From Henckelia pumila (Eukaryota; Streptophyta; Magnoliopsida; Lamiales; Gesneriaceae), in the NCBI RefSeq assembly GCF_033568475.1, contig NC_133122.1, positions 166,248,130 through 166,312,129 of the forward strand: a DNA stretch of 64,000 nucleotides, read 5' to 3'. Under the pieces are notes generated by a model that worked only from the letters and a program-made list of their open reading frames with translations, ran no database searches and was not told where the DNA came from. The position numbers and the translations under genes are program-made. Numbering within the stretch: the first letter of the stretch is position 1; each line of letters begins with the position of its first letter. Of this stretch, positions 46,419 through 57,512 are shown in pieces.

Positions 46419-46867
46419 TGCAAACTCAATATGTTGTTTTTTCCTAGGAATGTATGTTACTGAGGCAGAGGAAGTTTACTTTTTCTGTCATGCCCATTTT
46501 ATTGTTTTTATTAATATAAGACATTTCGGTCTTTTATATTATATTTTCAGCATTTATGTCTATTTGAAATCAAAACTGTCTTGTTAGATTTAATTTTTCC
46601 TGATAAACTGTGATAAATTTTGTTATTCAGCATTAGAAACCAAAAATAGTTTGTATTTAAGAGAAATGATAAATAAATCCCTAACATACTCAAGTTAGGA
46701 TTTATGTTCTCTAAATCCCTGACAAAATTTGTCATTTGTTTAGGCTCTTTAATTGAGGTCAATTACGAAATTGTTCTCAAATAATATGTAAACTTATTTA
46801 TACCCCTTTGAACAATAAATGTTTTTTTAATAAGCATTCTTCTCTCCTTCAAATTCCAACGTCTCCG
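46419..46867 (+). other. 3' flank of the PsbP-domain gene
   Basis: AT-rich, no gene. Presumed 3' UTR in the first 150-200 bp, then intergenic sequence up to the DUF4283 fragment on the other strand. Confidence 0.5.
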
Positions 46868-47263
46868 CTATCTGTGTTGTTCTTGAACCCTAAACGAGCA
46901 ATGATTGTGCTGTATATTTTTTTTTGAACGCAATAACCTCGGGCGAAAGAAATTTAGAAAATTCCAAGGGCCACCAATGAGAACTCGCTTCCTGTCTTGT
47001 GTTGACGAAAAATCCAATAAAAACTTACTTTCCCCCAGGGCACCAATCTCAATATGTTTATTGGCTTGCAATATTCGGGGGATTTGTGTTATCAAAGCCT
47101 CTCGGTTGATAGCTTTTGGGGAGAAGACTTTGGCCACCAAGCAATTACCTATATGTTGCTTTCCGATCAATAAAGATTCTTCCTCAACCGGAATTGGTGG
47201 AACATCATTAGATGGTGGGGAAAGCTTGAGTGCATTGACCAATCGTGTTACTTCTGGGTCCAT
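46868..47263 (-). pseudogene. DUF4283 (LINE ORF1-like) N-terminal fragment
   Basis: A 131-codon frame from ATG at 47261 reads MDPEVTRLVNALKLSPPSND, then VAKVFSPKAINREALITQIP, SKFLLDFSSTQDRKRVLIGG and PWNFLNFF. This is the DUF4283 pattern seen in plant LINE ORF1 proteins and in host proteins with a CX2CX4HX4C knuckle (the Phe/Val-Ser-Pro-x-Ala-Val/Ile-Asn block and the Arg-x-Arg-Val-Leu-x-Gly-Gly-Pro-Trp block). The frame then ends with no knuckle and no reverse transcriptase downstream. Since LINE copies usually lose their 5' side, a copy that keeps only the 5' side points to later deletion or rearrangement. Confidence 0.7.
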
Positions 47264-47375
47264 GGACTAAAGCGCTGGCTGCTTGTAAAAGTAACCAATC
47301 GAAGCTGAAGATTTAGTAGACGAAACCTACACCTGGGTAGGGAAGAAGCTTCCACTATCGGCTTCACAAGAAACC

Positions 47376-50021
47376 CTAGGAGAGAAGTCGTGTGTCATCA
47401 TAATTATAAAAAATAAAATAATGCGAATACTTGATCAGGCGAGGCATCTTTTCATCCTTGAATTCCTTTAAGTTATCCAAAACATCGGCTGGAAATTTGA
47501 AAAATATCTCGAGGTTGAGCTTGTGAGACTCATTGGCTACTAAAGTGCAATCATCAATCCTCGTATTCATAGATCCCATCAGGTTCATGATGTGTTGCAA
47601 ATGGTCACGGATTTCTTCAAGAGTTTGATGATCAACCAGTTTTGGTTGGGTGATGAGAAGAGCATCCTAATGTGGACCAATAGTCTCATTATCCTCAATA
47701 TCATCACTGGAGTCTGCTTGCTCATTATCCTGATTCATAAAGGTCTTCATTCAAGGGGATGATGGGAGAAGCATCTTTGGCTTGATCGGGATCAACGGGC
47801 GAGGGAGAAACAGGCAAGGTTGCCACAATAGTTTCAGGCAGAGTGACCATAGGTGAGGAGGTTACAACAGGTGATACGTCCGAAGTAGGGACATCCAGCT
47901 TCTTGGGAGAAGCAGATTTCAGAGGAGGGTCTTCATATAAAACTTCAGGCGAGGGAGATTTCCCCACCTGGTCGTCAGCAACAGTCTTTGAGGGAGGACT
48001 CTTTGGACCAGTTTGATCATCATTTTCCATTTGTTGAGACTGGTCATCAAAGAGGTCGAACTCGGTCATTGACTTTACTACTTCATCTATGGAAGTTGGT
48101 GGAATTTCTGGCAGAACGGCTTCCAATTCGATGGCAGATGAGTCTGGTCGTGCATTGGGAGAAAGAGGAGTGGAGAAATGTACCTGAAGCTGAGCACAAG
48201 AAGTATCTATGACAGCAGTGGTGATGTCCTCAATAATGTTGGATGGATCAGCAGACGAGGTTCTTGTCACAGCATCGGACGAGGAAACTTTGGGAGCAGC
48301 CAAGGAAAGATCAGTCAAGATAGGTTCTGCGACCGATAAACTGATTGGATCTGCTACGAGTGGTGTAACATTCTTGGAAAATGAACCACCATCGTCTTTG
48401 AGTCCAAGAAAATCCATCTCATCCTCCTTAAACACAAGTCTTCTTCTTCTCCATCATCAAGGGAACCCATAAGATCAGACATTTATGAAGCTTTTGCAGC
48501 ATGAGCATTCACATACTGTTCAGAGGGATGCTCATCCATGCCAACTGTACTTTGAGATTTATGACATGCCTTGCAGCGATGTCAGGACTGTTCTCTAATC
48601 CCTGAATGACCACAAAGTCGTGGGAAGCTTTTGGACATTCTTTGTCGAAGTTGTCATGGCGTTTGAAGATGATAAGACTGAGGAGACTTTCTCTTAGTTG
48701 GAAATCTAACAAGTCATGCCTCTCCAGGACTTTTTCAATATTGTATGTACCGGTGCGTATTAGCATCTTGTTTCAAGTGTGGCCAGCTTAACAAGACATT
48801 TATCCTTGATCATCTGAGAGAAGTGAAATGTGGTGCAGTAGTGAGTCCATTGGTTAAACTCCCTGAGTCTTCTGTTGACGGATCAAAACACTTGAGAGAG
48901 AGTGAGATTAATCTCAAGTTCTTCTGGGTGAGAGGCTTGGAAGGGTAACTTTGTCTTGAGGGCCAGAGGAGGCATCCTAACTGTTTAGGAAGGTACTGCA
49001 CCATTATTGATAACAACACCTTTTACTTGTAAAGGAACAATGGTAGGTGGGGCAGTTGGGACAGATGATGTTGTCTCGATCGGTGGTGGGCGAGACACCT
49101 TCTCCGGTTGAGGATCATTGGTATGCTCCTTATCGACTGGTGCGCACCCCAGAACAACAAGATTTTTCAATTTCTCTTTCTTAGGCTCAGCAGCCTCATA
49201 TTTCATGGATTTCTGGTCGTTAACCTGACTAGGTGAGGAAGACCCAAATACCTAAAGGAGAGGAGCATTATCCAATGCTTCATTGAAGTGAGATTGATAT
49301 ACCATCTTTCTTTTTACTGATGGCTTTTTGATTGTCTTTTTGGTTTCCAGAGCCTCAGCCTCAGCCTCTTGCTCTAGAACGAGATCAGCCACAGTGTCAG
49401 TAGGAGCCTTATTGGCCTTAAGAACTTGTGAATGGTACCAACATTTATCCATTTGTATAGTGCAGTGGCTCAACCACTTAGATCTACCCCAAGTGTTTGT
49501 AAGAGATGGCAGATTTGAAGAGCATACCCTTCATACTGAGTCTTGCCTCGTGTCATGTCACACAGGATGCCAAACAACATATCCAAATAGTTTACTTGAA
49601 TCTGGGAAGCAATGACAACCATATATTGAAATTTTTCGAGGGTTACCTTCTCGTAAGAGCCTGTTCGGGTGAGAAGATTCTTGGCCACGATGTTGGCCAC
49701 CAGACAAAATTGTATCTTCAGATTAACCTTGTTTCCTGGAATCTTGATTGGGTGGCCATCAAAAGTGAATTCATTAGCCCAGTGGCTAGCATTGCTGTCA
49801 TGAAGCTCAAAACATTTCAACAAACCGGTGGTAAGTAACTCAAAAATGTCAGCAAAGAACTTATGGTTAATTGTGTATTTGATGCCGTTGATGGTGAAAA
49901 TAATCTGTCCACGCTCTAGTCGAGCATAAGCAAAGAATTGCTTGACCATAGGAAGATGAAACACGGAACCACATATCAAAAACTTCTTCAAACCAGATTC
50001 TTCCAATAGTGATGCCTTCAT
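47376..50021 (-). pseudogene. Env-position ORF of a Sirevirus-type Copia (broken)
   Basis: Read on the minus strand, four frames follow one another. 50021-49470 carries KFLICGSVFHLPMVKQFFAY, ARLERGQIIFTINGIKYTIN and FFADIFELLTTG, the plant transposon-protein domain pattern. 49473-48985 is Lys/Glu- then Pro-rich. 48435-47725 is a long Ser/Pro/Asp-rich frame with repeated KSPSPE-like segments. 47600-47376 is helical (LKEFKDEKMP). It lies downstream of the RT/RNase H at 50560-51702 on the same strand, the place of the env-like gene in Sireviruses. No membrane helix was seen. The polypurine tract and 3' LTR that should follow are missing and the DUF4283 fragment lies there instead. Confidence 0.65.
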
Positions 50022-50198
50022 GATTGAAAGAGATTACTTTCTTGAAGTCGAATGCAACACATGACTTTTGGATAGATATGATAGTGGCTGAGAATTGTTA
50101 GTAGGCAAATGAAAAAGAGAAATATTGAGGAAAGCACAAAGTATGCGGAGAGTTTGAAGAGATTCAACGCGTAAAGAAGAACAGATCAAGCAGGTGAC

Positions 50199-50222
50199 AT
50201 ATATATATATATATATATATAT
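50199..50222. repeat. (TA)n microsatellite
   Basis: About 12 AT dinucleotides between the Sirevirus env-position ORF and its pol fragment. A second, shorter one lies in LTR B at about 59646-59660. Confidence 0.95.
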
Positions 50223-50559
50223 AAATATGGTGGGTTAATTTAGTAACCGTATGCTTAAGAAATTAAATAGCCTAATTTAAGGCAAAAATCTTTGTTGATA
50301 ATTAAAACGTGACATAAACATGTTTCCCACTAATCATGATTAATTTTATATTAACAAGTGGTCCACGTCAGCAGATGATAAAGTCAACTTTTGTAAAAAA
50401 TTCCTCAACCGGTGAGAAGAGTGACCTCGACTAGTTGGGGGAGTAATTTTCTGTACCGGGTGACACTTATGTTTATCTTAACTGACACAAGGTATTCTTC
50501 ATTAAAGAAAATGACAAAGGAGGAAATGGATTCCCCCTATGTTTATGCACTAAGACAAT
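50223..50559 (-). other. Spacer between Sirevirus pol and env-position ORF
   Basis: No gene. Contains GTTGGGGGAGTAATTTTCTG at 50437, which resembles a polypurine tract but lies on the wrong strand for the minus-oriented element. Confidence 0.5.
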
Positions 50560-51702
50560 TCTACCACCCAAGAAAATTTCTAAAGTAAGATAACTTAGCA
50601 TTCGGAAGTGATTTGGTGAAGACGTCTGCTGCTTGTTGATCGGTCGATATATACTCCAACTTTATCTCTTTCTTCATGACATGATCTCTGCTGAAATGAT
50701 GAATTATGTTGATATCTTTGTTCTTGAATGCATCATAGGGTTTTAGGTGATGGCAATAACACTTGTGTTGTCATTGAAGATGAGAGCTTCACTCGACCGG
50801 ATTCCATAATAATTAATTTGTTGTTGAATAAAAAGAATCTGCGCACAACAACTACCAGCTGCGAGATATTCTACTTCAGCGGTTGATATGGCTATGGAGA
50901 TCTATTTCTTGATAAACCGAGAGATCAATCTTTCCCCAAAGAATTGACATGATCCACTGGTGCTCTTCCTGTAAATCTTACAACCAGCATAGCCTGCATC
51001 TGAATAGCTAATTAGGTTAAAACTTGAGCCTTTGGGATATCAAAGACCCACATTAATAGTACCCTTAAGGTATTTGATGATTCTTTTATCAGCAGTACAA
51101 TGAGATTGTTTGGGTGCAGCTTGAAATCTAGCACATATGCATAAAACAAAAACGATGTTTGGCCGACTAGCAGTTAGGTATAATAGAAAGCCTATAATAC
51201 CATGATACATTGTTACCTCGACCGTTATCCCCCCTTCATCTTTATCAAGTTTGATTGATGCACTCATAGAGATTGCTGCTTCTGAGAAATTTCCAAGCCA
51301 AATTTTTTTATGAGCCCTTTGGTGTACTTGGACTGATTTATGAATATACCCTTCTCAAGCTATTTAACTTACAGTCCCAGAAAGAAGTTGAGCTCTCCCA
51401 TCATGCTCATTTCAAATTTATCCTGCATTAACTTGGTGAATTTATCCCATAATTTGGGATTAGTTGACACAAATATAATATCATCGACATAAATTTGCAC
51501 AAGCAAGATATGATCTCCTTTTGTGATTTCAACAAAGTCTTGTCGATTGTTCCTATTGTAAGATCATGTTCGAGTAAAAATGTCAAACTGGTATCATACC
51601 ATGAACTGGAGCTTGTTTTAAACCATATAATGCTTTATCTAACTTAAAAACATAGCCAGGATGAGTTGGGTTGACAAACCCTGGTGGTTGCTCAACATAT
51701 AC
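50560..51702 (-). pseudogene. Sirevirus-type Copia RT end and RNase H
   Basis: On the minus strand: a [20 protein letters not shown] block (about 51690), [10 protein letters not shown], the MYHGIIGFLLYLTASRPNIV block with ARFQAAPKQSHCTADKRIIK (51190-51060), then KSTSGSCQFFGERLIS and AEVEYLAAGSCCAQILF (50960-50830). The AAGSCCAQI block is characteristic of the Sirevirus group. Stops and shifts are frequent. The element is interrupted at 51703 by LTR A; the 5' half of pol and gag would lie beyond the right edge of the window if the nest is complete. Confidence 0.8.
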
Positions 51703-53656
51703 TGTAAGGCCCGGAAATATTTAATTTTAATATGAGAATATTTTATTTGGGAATATTTGGAGTTTAGAATTAAATTCTAATATTCTTAAATTATTTAGGA
51801 TTGAAATTGAATTCTTTTGAGTTTTCGAGGACTAAATTGAAAATAGTAAACTTGAGGGGCCAAGGTGAAAATATTGAAATTTGGCTTGGACACTTGTTAT
51901 TTTTATATGTATTCACGTGTGTATGTATGCATATCACTTATAAATTCTTCAACTAAGAACCGAGACCACCATCTTTAGATTTGGAAGCATTTCTCATCAT
52001 CTTCGAGATTCGATATCTTGTGTTCCGGTTATCCGATTTCAATTCTGATTATAGCGTCGCGATCCTTGCAAAAGGGCTTCGATTTGATGTAAGTCTTTTG
52101 ATGTTTCAGCAGATTTCAAAATTATGGAAGTTGGGAGGAATTCGAATTGATTGTTAATCTTTGTTCTTGATGTTATGTGAATGGTTATATCGAAACTGAT
52201 CGTAAAACGGACATCATATGCCTTTCTTATGAAATTTCAGCTTATGTTCGAGATCTGAAATGGTTAATATCTTGTTGATATGTATATGTTATAAGTTGGA
52301 AAAGATTGGTATATTGAATTCGATATCGTTTCGGTTGCCGATTTTGTACCGTTACGCAGCCGGTTTCAGAATTGACTACACTTTTGTCTTATTGATTGAG
52401 ATGCATATTGAATTGAATTAGAAGCTGATGTTCTTCGATGTAAACACCTCATTTTAGCTTTGAGAAGAAGTTTGACGAGTTTGACATCTTCATTTTCGAA
52501 TCGAGAAAAAAAAGAAGGTTTGCGGCAATTGTATTTGAAGTTTGATATTGAAGAGTGATTGATGAATTGAATAGAATTTGATATGTGTTCTTGACGATGT
52601 GTTTTCAGATTTGAAGCATTCAAAACCGAGAGATTGAAAGGTATAAATTGATATCGAATGAAAAGGGAATTTGATACTCGAGGTTGTTGAATCTTGAGTA
52701 TTCCGAGAAAATCACATACTTGATCTTTTATATGTTTTTGATGTATACTTTGAGTTGTTGATCCATCATAGGTAGTGGATCTTTGATTTTAATTGATATT
52801 AGCTTGTCATCGAATCGACTATGATATGAGAAGACTGGATATATCCATATCAAGATCGTATACGAATCTTGGTACCGAGGTTCAGATGTGAATCTTGATG
52901 TCGTGATTGGCTTAAAACATCTCGATGATTGAAGTTGATTTACGAAGCTTTTATCGTTCTTATTTCTATCTTGAATTGATATTATTGATATCGCATATGT
53001 ATATCGTTTATACTGGGAATGATTTCTCACCGGAGTTTATCCGGTTATTGTCTTGTTTTGTATGTTTGCATGGAAATAGATGGGGCAGGAGCTGGTTAGA
53101 GAAGGCATTGATAGCTTGGGAGAAAGATTTAGCATGTGTGGACTCGGTTCTTAGCTGAGGTGTATGTGCAATAGCTGTTATATATGTTAGAAACAAGTGT
53201 TGGTTGTTATGTTGAGAAACATATGGAACTTGTATGTAACTTAGCTAGTTTGAATACTTGAAACTAGTAGTTTGATGTAAGTAAGCTAGAACATTGTGCT
53301 TGAACTTGCTACTTTTGTATATACATGTTTGGTATTGAGTTAACATGTTTTGTGATTGAAGAAGAAAGGGAAATCCAACCTTGTACAGCTTTTGACAGCA
53401 ACAACAGTCTGCAGAATTTCGAGCATAGCATGCTCGCTCGATCGGTTGAATTTGACCGATCGAGCGAGGCTTCTCATTTCTAAAAAAACCGAGAGTTTGT
53501 GTAATATGCTCGCTCGATCGGTTGATCTTGACCGATTGAGCGAGGTGCAATGTTTTTTTTTAAAAAAAATTTGGTCTTTATTCTTTGCACTTGATTCAAT
53601 TAGAATTAATTAGTAAATGCCCTATGATTTGAATTAGCGACCCGAGCCCCACAACA
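51703..53656 (+). mobile_element. 5' LTR of Gypsy A
   Basis: TGTAAGGCCCGGAAATATTT to CCCCACAACA, 1954 bp, followed by a Met-tRNA type primer-binding site. A TATA-like ACTTATAAATTC lies near 51938. Two hairpin modules are at 53432-53544, near the 3' end. Inserted into minus-strand Sirevirus pol. It shares the ACTGGGAAT and TCTCACCGGAG block with LTR D. Confidence 0.85.
53432..53544. repeat. Two hairpin modules 76 bp apart in LTR A
   Basis: Starts at 53432 and 53508. Left arm GCTCGCTCGATCGGT, loop TGAATTTG or TGATCTTG, right arm ACCGATCGAGCGAG or ACCGATTGAGCGAG. Each is 37 nt with a 14-15 bp stem. The spacer is AT-rich. Confidence 0.9.
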
Positions 53657-53658
53657 GG

Positions 53659-53671
53659 TGGTATCAGAGCC
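53659..53671 (+). promoter_or_regulatory. Primer-binding site of Gypsy A
   Basis: TGGTATCAGAGCC, matching the initiator methionine tRNA 3' end, two bases after the LTR. Confidence 0.9.
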
Positions 53672-54093
53672 ATAAGTTCTTGGGCTGGATTAGAGGGAGC
53701 TGGGTAGATCGAGTCCTTTTGACTTATTTATTTATTCTTAAAGCACGATTATGATTTGAATTTATTTATTGCTTCAAGACGTACATATGTGCCTAAATAT
53801 CTGAAGTGATTGAACGTATGTGTTTGTGGAGTATGGATCAGTATAGATTCTTGTTCAGACTCGATCTCTTGTTAAGGCATGATTATGCTAACAGAGGAGG
53901 ACTGAGATTGAACTGCTGGCTGTGATATATTGTTTAGTTGTGCACTAATCTGTTTGATTATCAGATATGCCTCAAGACCAGTGACTAGACAGACAGGCAC
54001 AGTTCCAATGCCAGAACATGCAGTTGTAGCATTGACAGTGCCTCAGTAACTGAAGCTCCTCAACCTGAACAGGGTAGTACTTCTGGGGATCCG

Positions 54094-54726
54094 ATGGATG
54101 TGACTGCTACTCCGATGAAGACACTATTGAAGAGATTCCAGTCATTTAAACCTCCGACTTTGAAGGGGACAGAGAATCCTGTTGAGTGCGATAACTGGTT
54201 GGAAGATATCGATCAACTGTTTGAATCCCTTGACTACACTGATGAACATCGACTCCGATTAGTGATACATAAACTTCATGAAGTGGCCAAGAGTTTGTGG
54301 ATCAATACCAAAAAAACTCTGAAAAACAAAGGTACGACCGTGACTTGGAATCTATTTAAAACTCACTTCTATCAACGATTTTTCCTAGTATCGTATAAAA
54401 AGGACAAGGGAGCCGAGTTTGCCAATTTGAAACAAGGCAATTTGAATGTGGAAGATTATGTGGCCATGTTCTCAGCTCTATTGAAATTTGCGCCACATGT
54501 GGATGAAAATGAAGAAGCTAAGGCAGATCATTTTGTGAATGGACTGAATCCGAACATATTTACCTTGGTGAATAACAGAAGACCTAACAACCTTGCTGAT
54601 GCACTTGACAAAGCCAAGGGTGCTGAAGCTGGGTTGGCTAGACAGAAAGGAATACCATTCACACCACCACCAGCTATACATGTACCATCTTCTGATCAAC
54701 CACCGGTTCCTCAACCACCACCTTGA
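54094..54726 (+). pseudogene. Gag of Gypsy A
   Basis: ATG at 54094 opens 210 codons: FQSFKPPTLKGTENPVECDN, WLEDIDQLFESLDYTDEHRL, then WNLFKTHFYQRFF and FANLKQGNLNVEDYVAMFSA, the usual retrotransposon gag helices, ending in a Pro-rich linker. TGA at 54724 cuts it off before the zinc knuckle, which appears in the next frame. The 53672-54093 leader holds short frames only. Particle-forming function is presumed lost. Confidence 0.85.
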
Positions 54727-54867
54727 TTTGAAGCAGGCGGTAGTAGTAGCAGTAGAAGGGAATTCTTCAGGCCGAAGGAAAAGCAGTTTAAGAAGTCAAG
54801 TAGTAGTTCCTCAGGTTCTAGTGGCCAACGAGGATCCAAGACTGGACAGAGTTCTGGTTCTTCTGGT

Positions 54868-55827
54868 GTGTATTGCAATAAATGTGGAGGACGACATGCC
54901 AGCGACCAATGCAGAGGGGTATTTGGCAGTTGTCATATATACAATCAAACCGAATATTTTGCTCGAGTATGCCCACAACGTGGTTTTGGAAGTTCACAAG
55001 GTGCTGAATCATCTCGATCAGTGACACAGCCAGAGAGGCAAGTATCTTCTGTTCATTCGTTTCAACCACAGCCACAATCACAAAGCAGAGTAGGAGGAAG
55101 TCAGACAGTTAATCAGCCTTCTAGGAAACATGCTAGAGTGTTTGCACTGACTGAGGAGCAAGCACAGGCGGCACCTGATGATGTGATTGCAGGTAACTGC
55201 TTTATTTATGGTTATCATGCTTATGTGTTAGTAGATATAGGTGCTTCACACACGTTAATTTCTGAGCAATTTGCTTTATCACATTCATTGCATGTTGAGT
55301 CATTATCTACTGTTGTATCAATCTCTTCACCTCTGGGGAGCGGTATCATATCTATGAAATCAGTTAGGAATTGTATGCTGCAGTATGAGGGTAACGAGAT
55401 TGAAATCGACTGTATTGTGCTTAGTTTTTCCGACTTTGATTATATTATCGGTATCGATATGTTAACCAAGTACAAGGCTAAAGTTGATTGCTTTCACAAG
55501 GTTGTGAGATTCAGACCAGAGATGGCAACTAAATGGAAATTTTACGGTAAGGGTTTACAAGCCAGAATTCCATTGATATCTGTTCTTTCGATGACTAGTT
55601 TATTGCAGAAAGGAGCAGAGGGATTCCTCATTTATGCTATAGATGTGTTGAAAACTAGCCTGAAATTGGCTGATTTTCCAGTGGTTAGTGAATTTGCTGA
55701 TGTCTTTCTTGATGAGATTCCAGGATTGCCTCCGACTCGAGAGGTAGACTTCAGTATTGAGTTAATGCCAGGTACTCAACCAATTTCTAAAGGTCCTTAT
55801 CGTATGGCTCCTATTGAATTGAAATGA
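54868..55827 (+). pseudogene. Zinc knuckle and protease of Gypsy A
   Basis: CNKCGGRHASDQC (54871-54911) keeps a CX2CX4HX4C knuckle; the second one (CHIYNQTEYFARVC) has lost a Cys. Protease: GNCFIYGYHAYVLVDIGASH, where the usual Asp-Thr/Ser-Gly is Asp-Ile-Gly (55234), then DFDYIIGIDMLTKYKAKVDC. FADVFLDEIPGLPPTREVDF (55693) starts the RT linker. The changed active-site residue and the stop at 55825 point to a non-functional product. Confidence 0.8.
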
Positions 55828-55835
55828 AATAGAAG

Positions 55836-57512
55836 TTGGAAGATCTTCTTGCCAAAGGGTACATCAGACCAAGCATTTCACCTTGGGGCGCTTCGATTCT
55901 GTTTGTACGAAAGAAAGATGGTTCAATGAGGCTTTGCATCGACTATCGGCAATTGAACAATGAAACGGTAAAGAATCGGTATCCATTGCATCGTATAGAT
56001 GATTTGTTTGATCAGTTGCAGGGTTCTTCAGTGTATTCAAAGATTGCTCAACGATTTGGTTATCATCAATTGAGGGTACGAGATGAAGATATCCCTAAAA
56101 CTGCATTTAGAACCAGGTATGGCCATTATGAATTCATAGTCATGCCTTAAGGTTTAACAAATGCACCAGCCGTATTTATGGGATTGATGAATCGAGTATT
56201 CCAGAGATACGTAGATGACTTTGTGATTATCTTTGTTGATGATATTTTGATATGTTCCAAGAATCTGTGTGATCATGCTAACCATTTGAGAATTGTTTTG
56301 AAAACGTTGCGAGAAGAGAAATTATATGCTAAACTGTCAAAATGTGAGTTTTGGTTGCAAAAAGTTGTGTTTCTCGGACATATCATTCCAGGTGATGGTA
56401 TTTCAGTTGATCCGATTAAAGTTGAGGCAGTGATTAATTGGCCGAGACCGACATCTGTACCAAAAATACGAAGTTTCATGGGATTAGCTGGGTATTACCA
56501 TCGATTTATCAGAGATTTTTCTTCTATTGCGAAGCCTATTACGCAGCTGACACAAAAAAATGCACTGTATATTTGGTCTGAAGCTTGTGAAGCCAGTTTC
56601 CTTGAACTGAATAACAGATTGACGAGTGCACCAGTCTTGAAAATTCCTTCAGGTACTGGTGATTTTATTGTATATTGTGATGCTTCTCACAGGGGACTAG
56701 GATGTGTTCTTATGCAGCGAGGTCATGTTGTTGCGTATGCCTCGAGACAATTAAAGCCGCATGAAATCAGATATCCAATTCATGATCTTGAATTGGCAGC
56801 TATTGTCTTTGCATTGAATATTTGGCGACACTATCTGTACGGTGAGAAGTTTGAAATCTTTTCTGACCATAAAAGTCTGAAGTGTCTGTTTACACAGTCC
56901 GAATTGAACATGAGACAACGAAGATGACTCGATTTATTGAAAGACTTTGATTGTGAAATTAAATATTATCCCAGAAAGTCCAATGCAGATGTTGATGTGC
57001 TTAGTCGAAAGATATGTTCTCTTTCTTTATCTACTATTGGTATCTCTCATTTAGTAGATGATTGTTGTACTTCTGGACTGATATTTGAAACAGATGTGAA
57101 ATCTATTCGAGTATGTGCTATTCGAGCTGAGCCAGATTTGCTGGTTAGAATCAAAGAAGCGCAGAAAAATGATCAAAGCATTCAAAATTCGATTGAGATA
57201 GTCAAAGAAGAACATAAATTCGAATATAAGGTCACTGCTGATGAGGTTCTTTATATGAATAACCGTATTGTTGTGCCGAATATTTCAGAGTTGAGACAGG
57301 ATATTTTGAAAGAAGCTCATTGCAGTCGATTCAGTATTCATCATGGAGGTAGAAAAATTTACAACGACATGAAGAATCAGTATTGGTGGAAGCAAATAAA
57401 GTCTGATGTAACTGAATTTGTAGCTAAATGCTTGAATTGCCAACAGGTGAAGGCTGAAAGAAAGAAACCAGGTGGTTTACTGCAGAGCTTATCTATTCCT
57501 GAATGGAAATGA
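55836..57512 (+). pseudogene. RT, RNase H and integrase zinc domain of Gypsy A
   Basis: [39 protein letters not shown], then [16 protein letters not shown], where Ala stands at the place of the first catalytic Asp. The frame stops at 56148 just before [21 protein letters not shown] keeps the other two Asp. RNase [50 protein letters not shown] at 56925 replaces a Trp expected in the RRW-x-x-LL block. HHGGRKIYNDMKNQYWWKQI with CLNCQQVKAE (57340-57440) is the integrase zinc domain. TGA at 57510 replaces another expected Trp. Confidence 0.85.

Noticed and set aside
46905-47270. 121-codon plus-strand frame
   Set aside because: It is the antisense shadow of the DUF4283 fragment.
50437-50456. Polypurine tract plus LTR start for a plus-strand Copia
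   Set aside because: The surrounding Copia pieces are all on the minus strand and no LTR pair was recognised.
53659-53671. Possible tRNA gene piece
   Set aside because: Only the 3' end complement is present, as expected for a primer-binding site; no cloverleaf was seen here or elsewhere.
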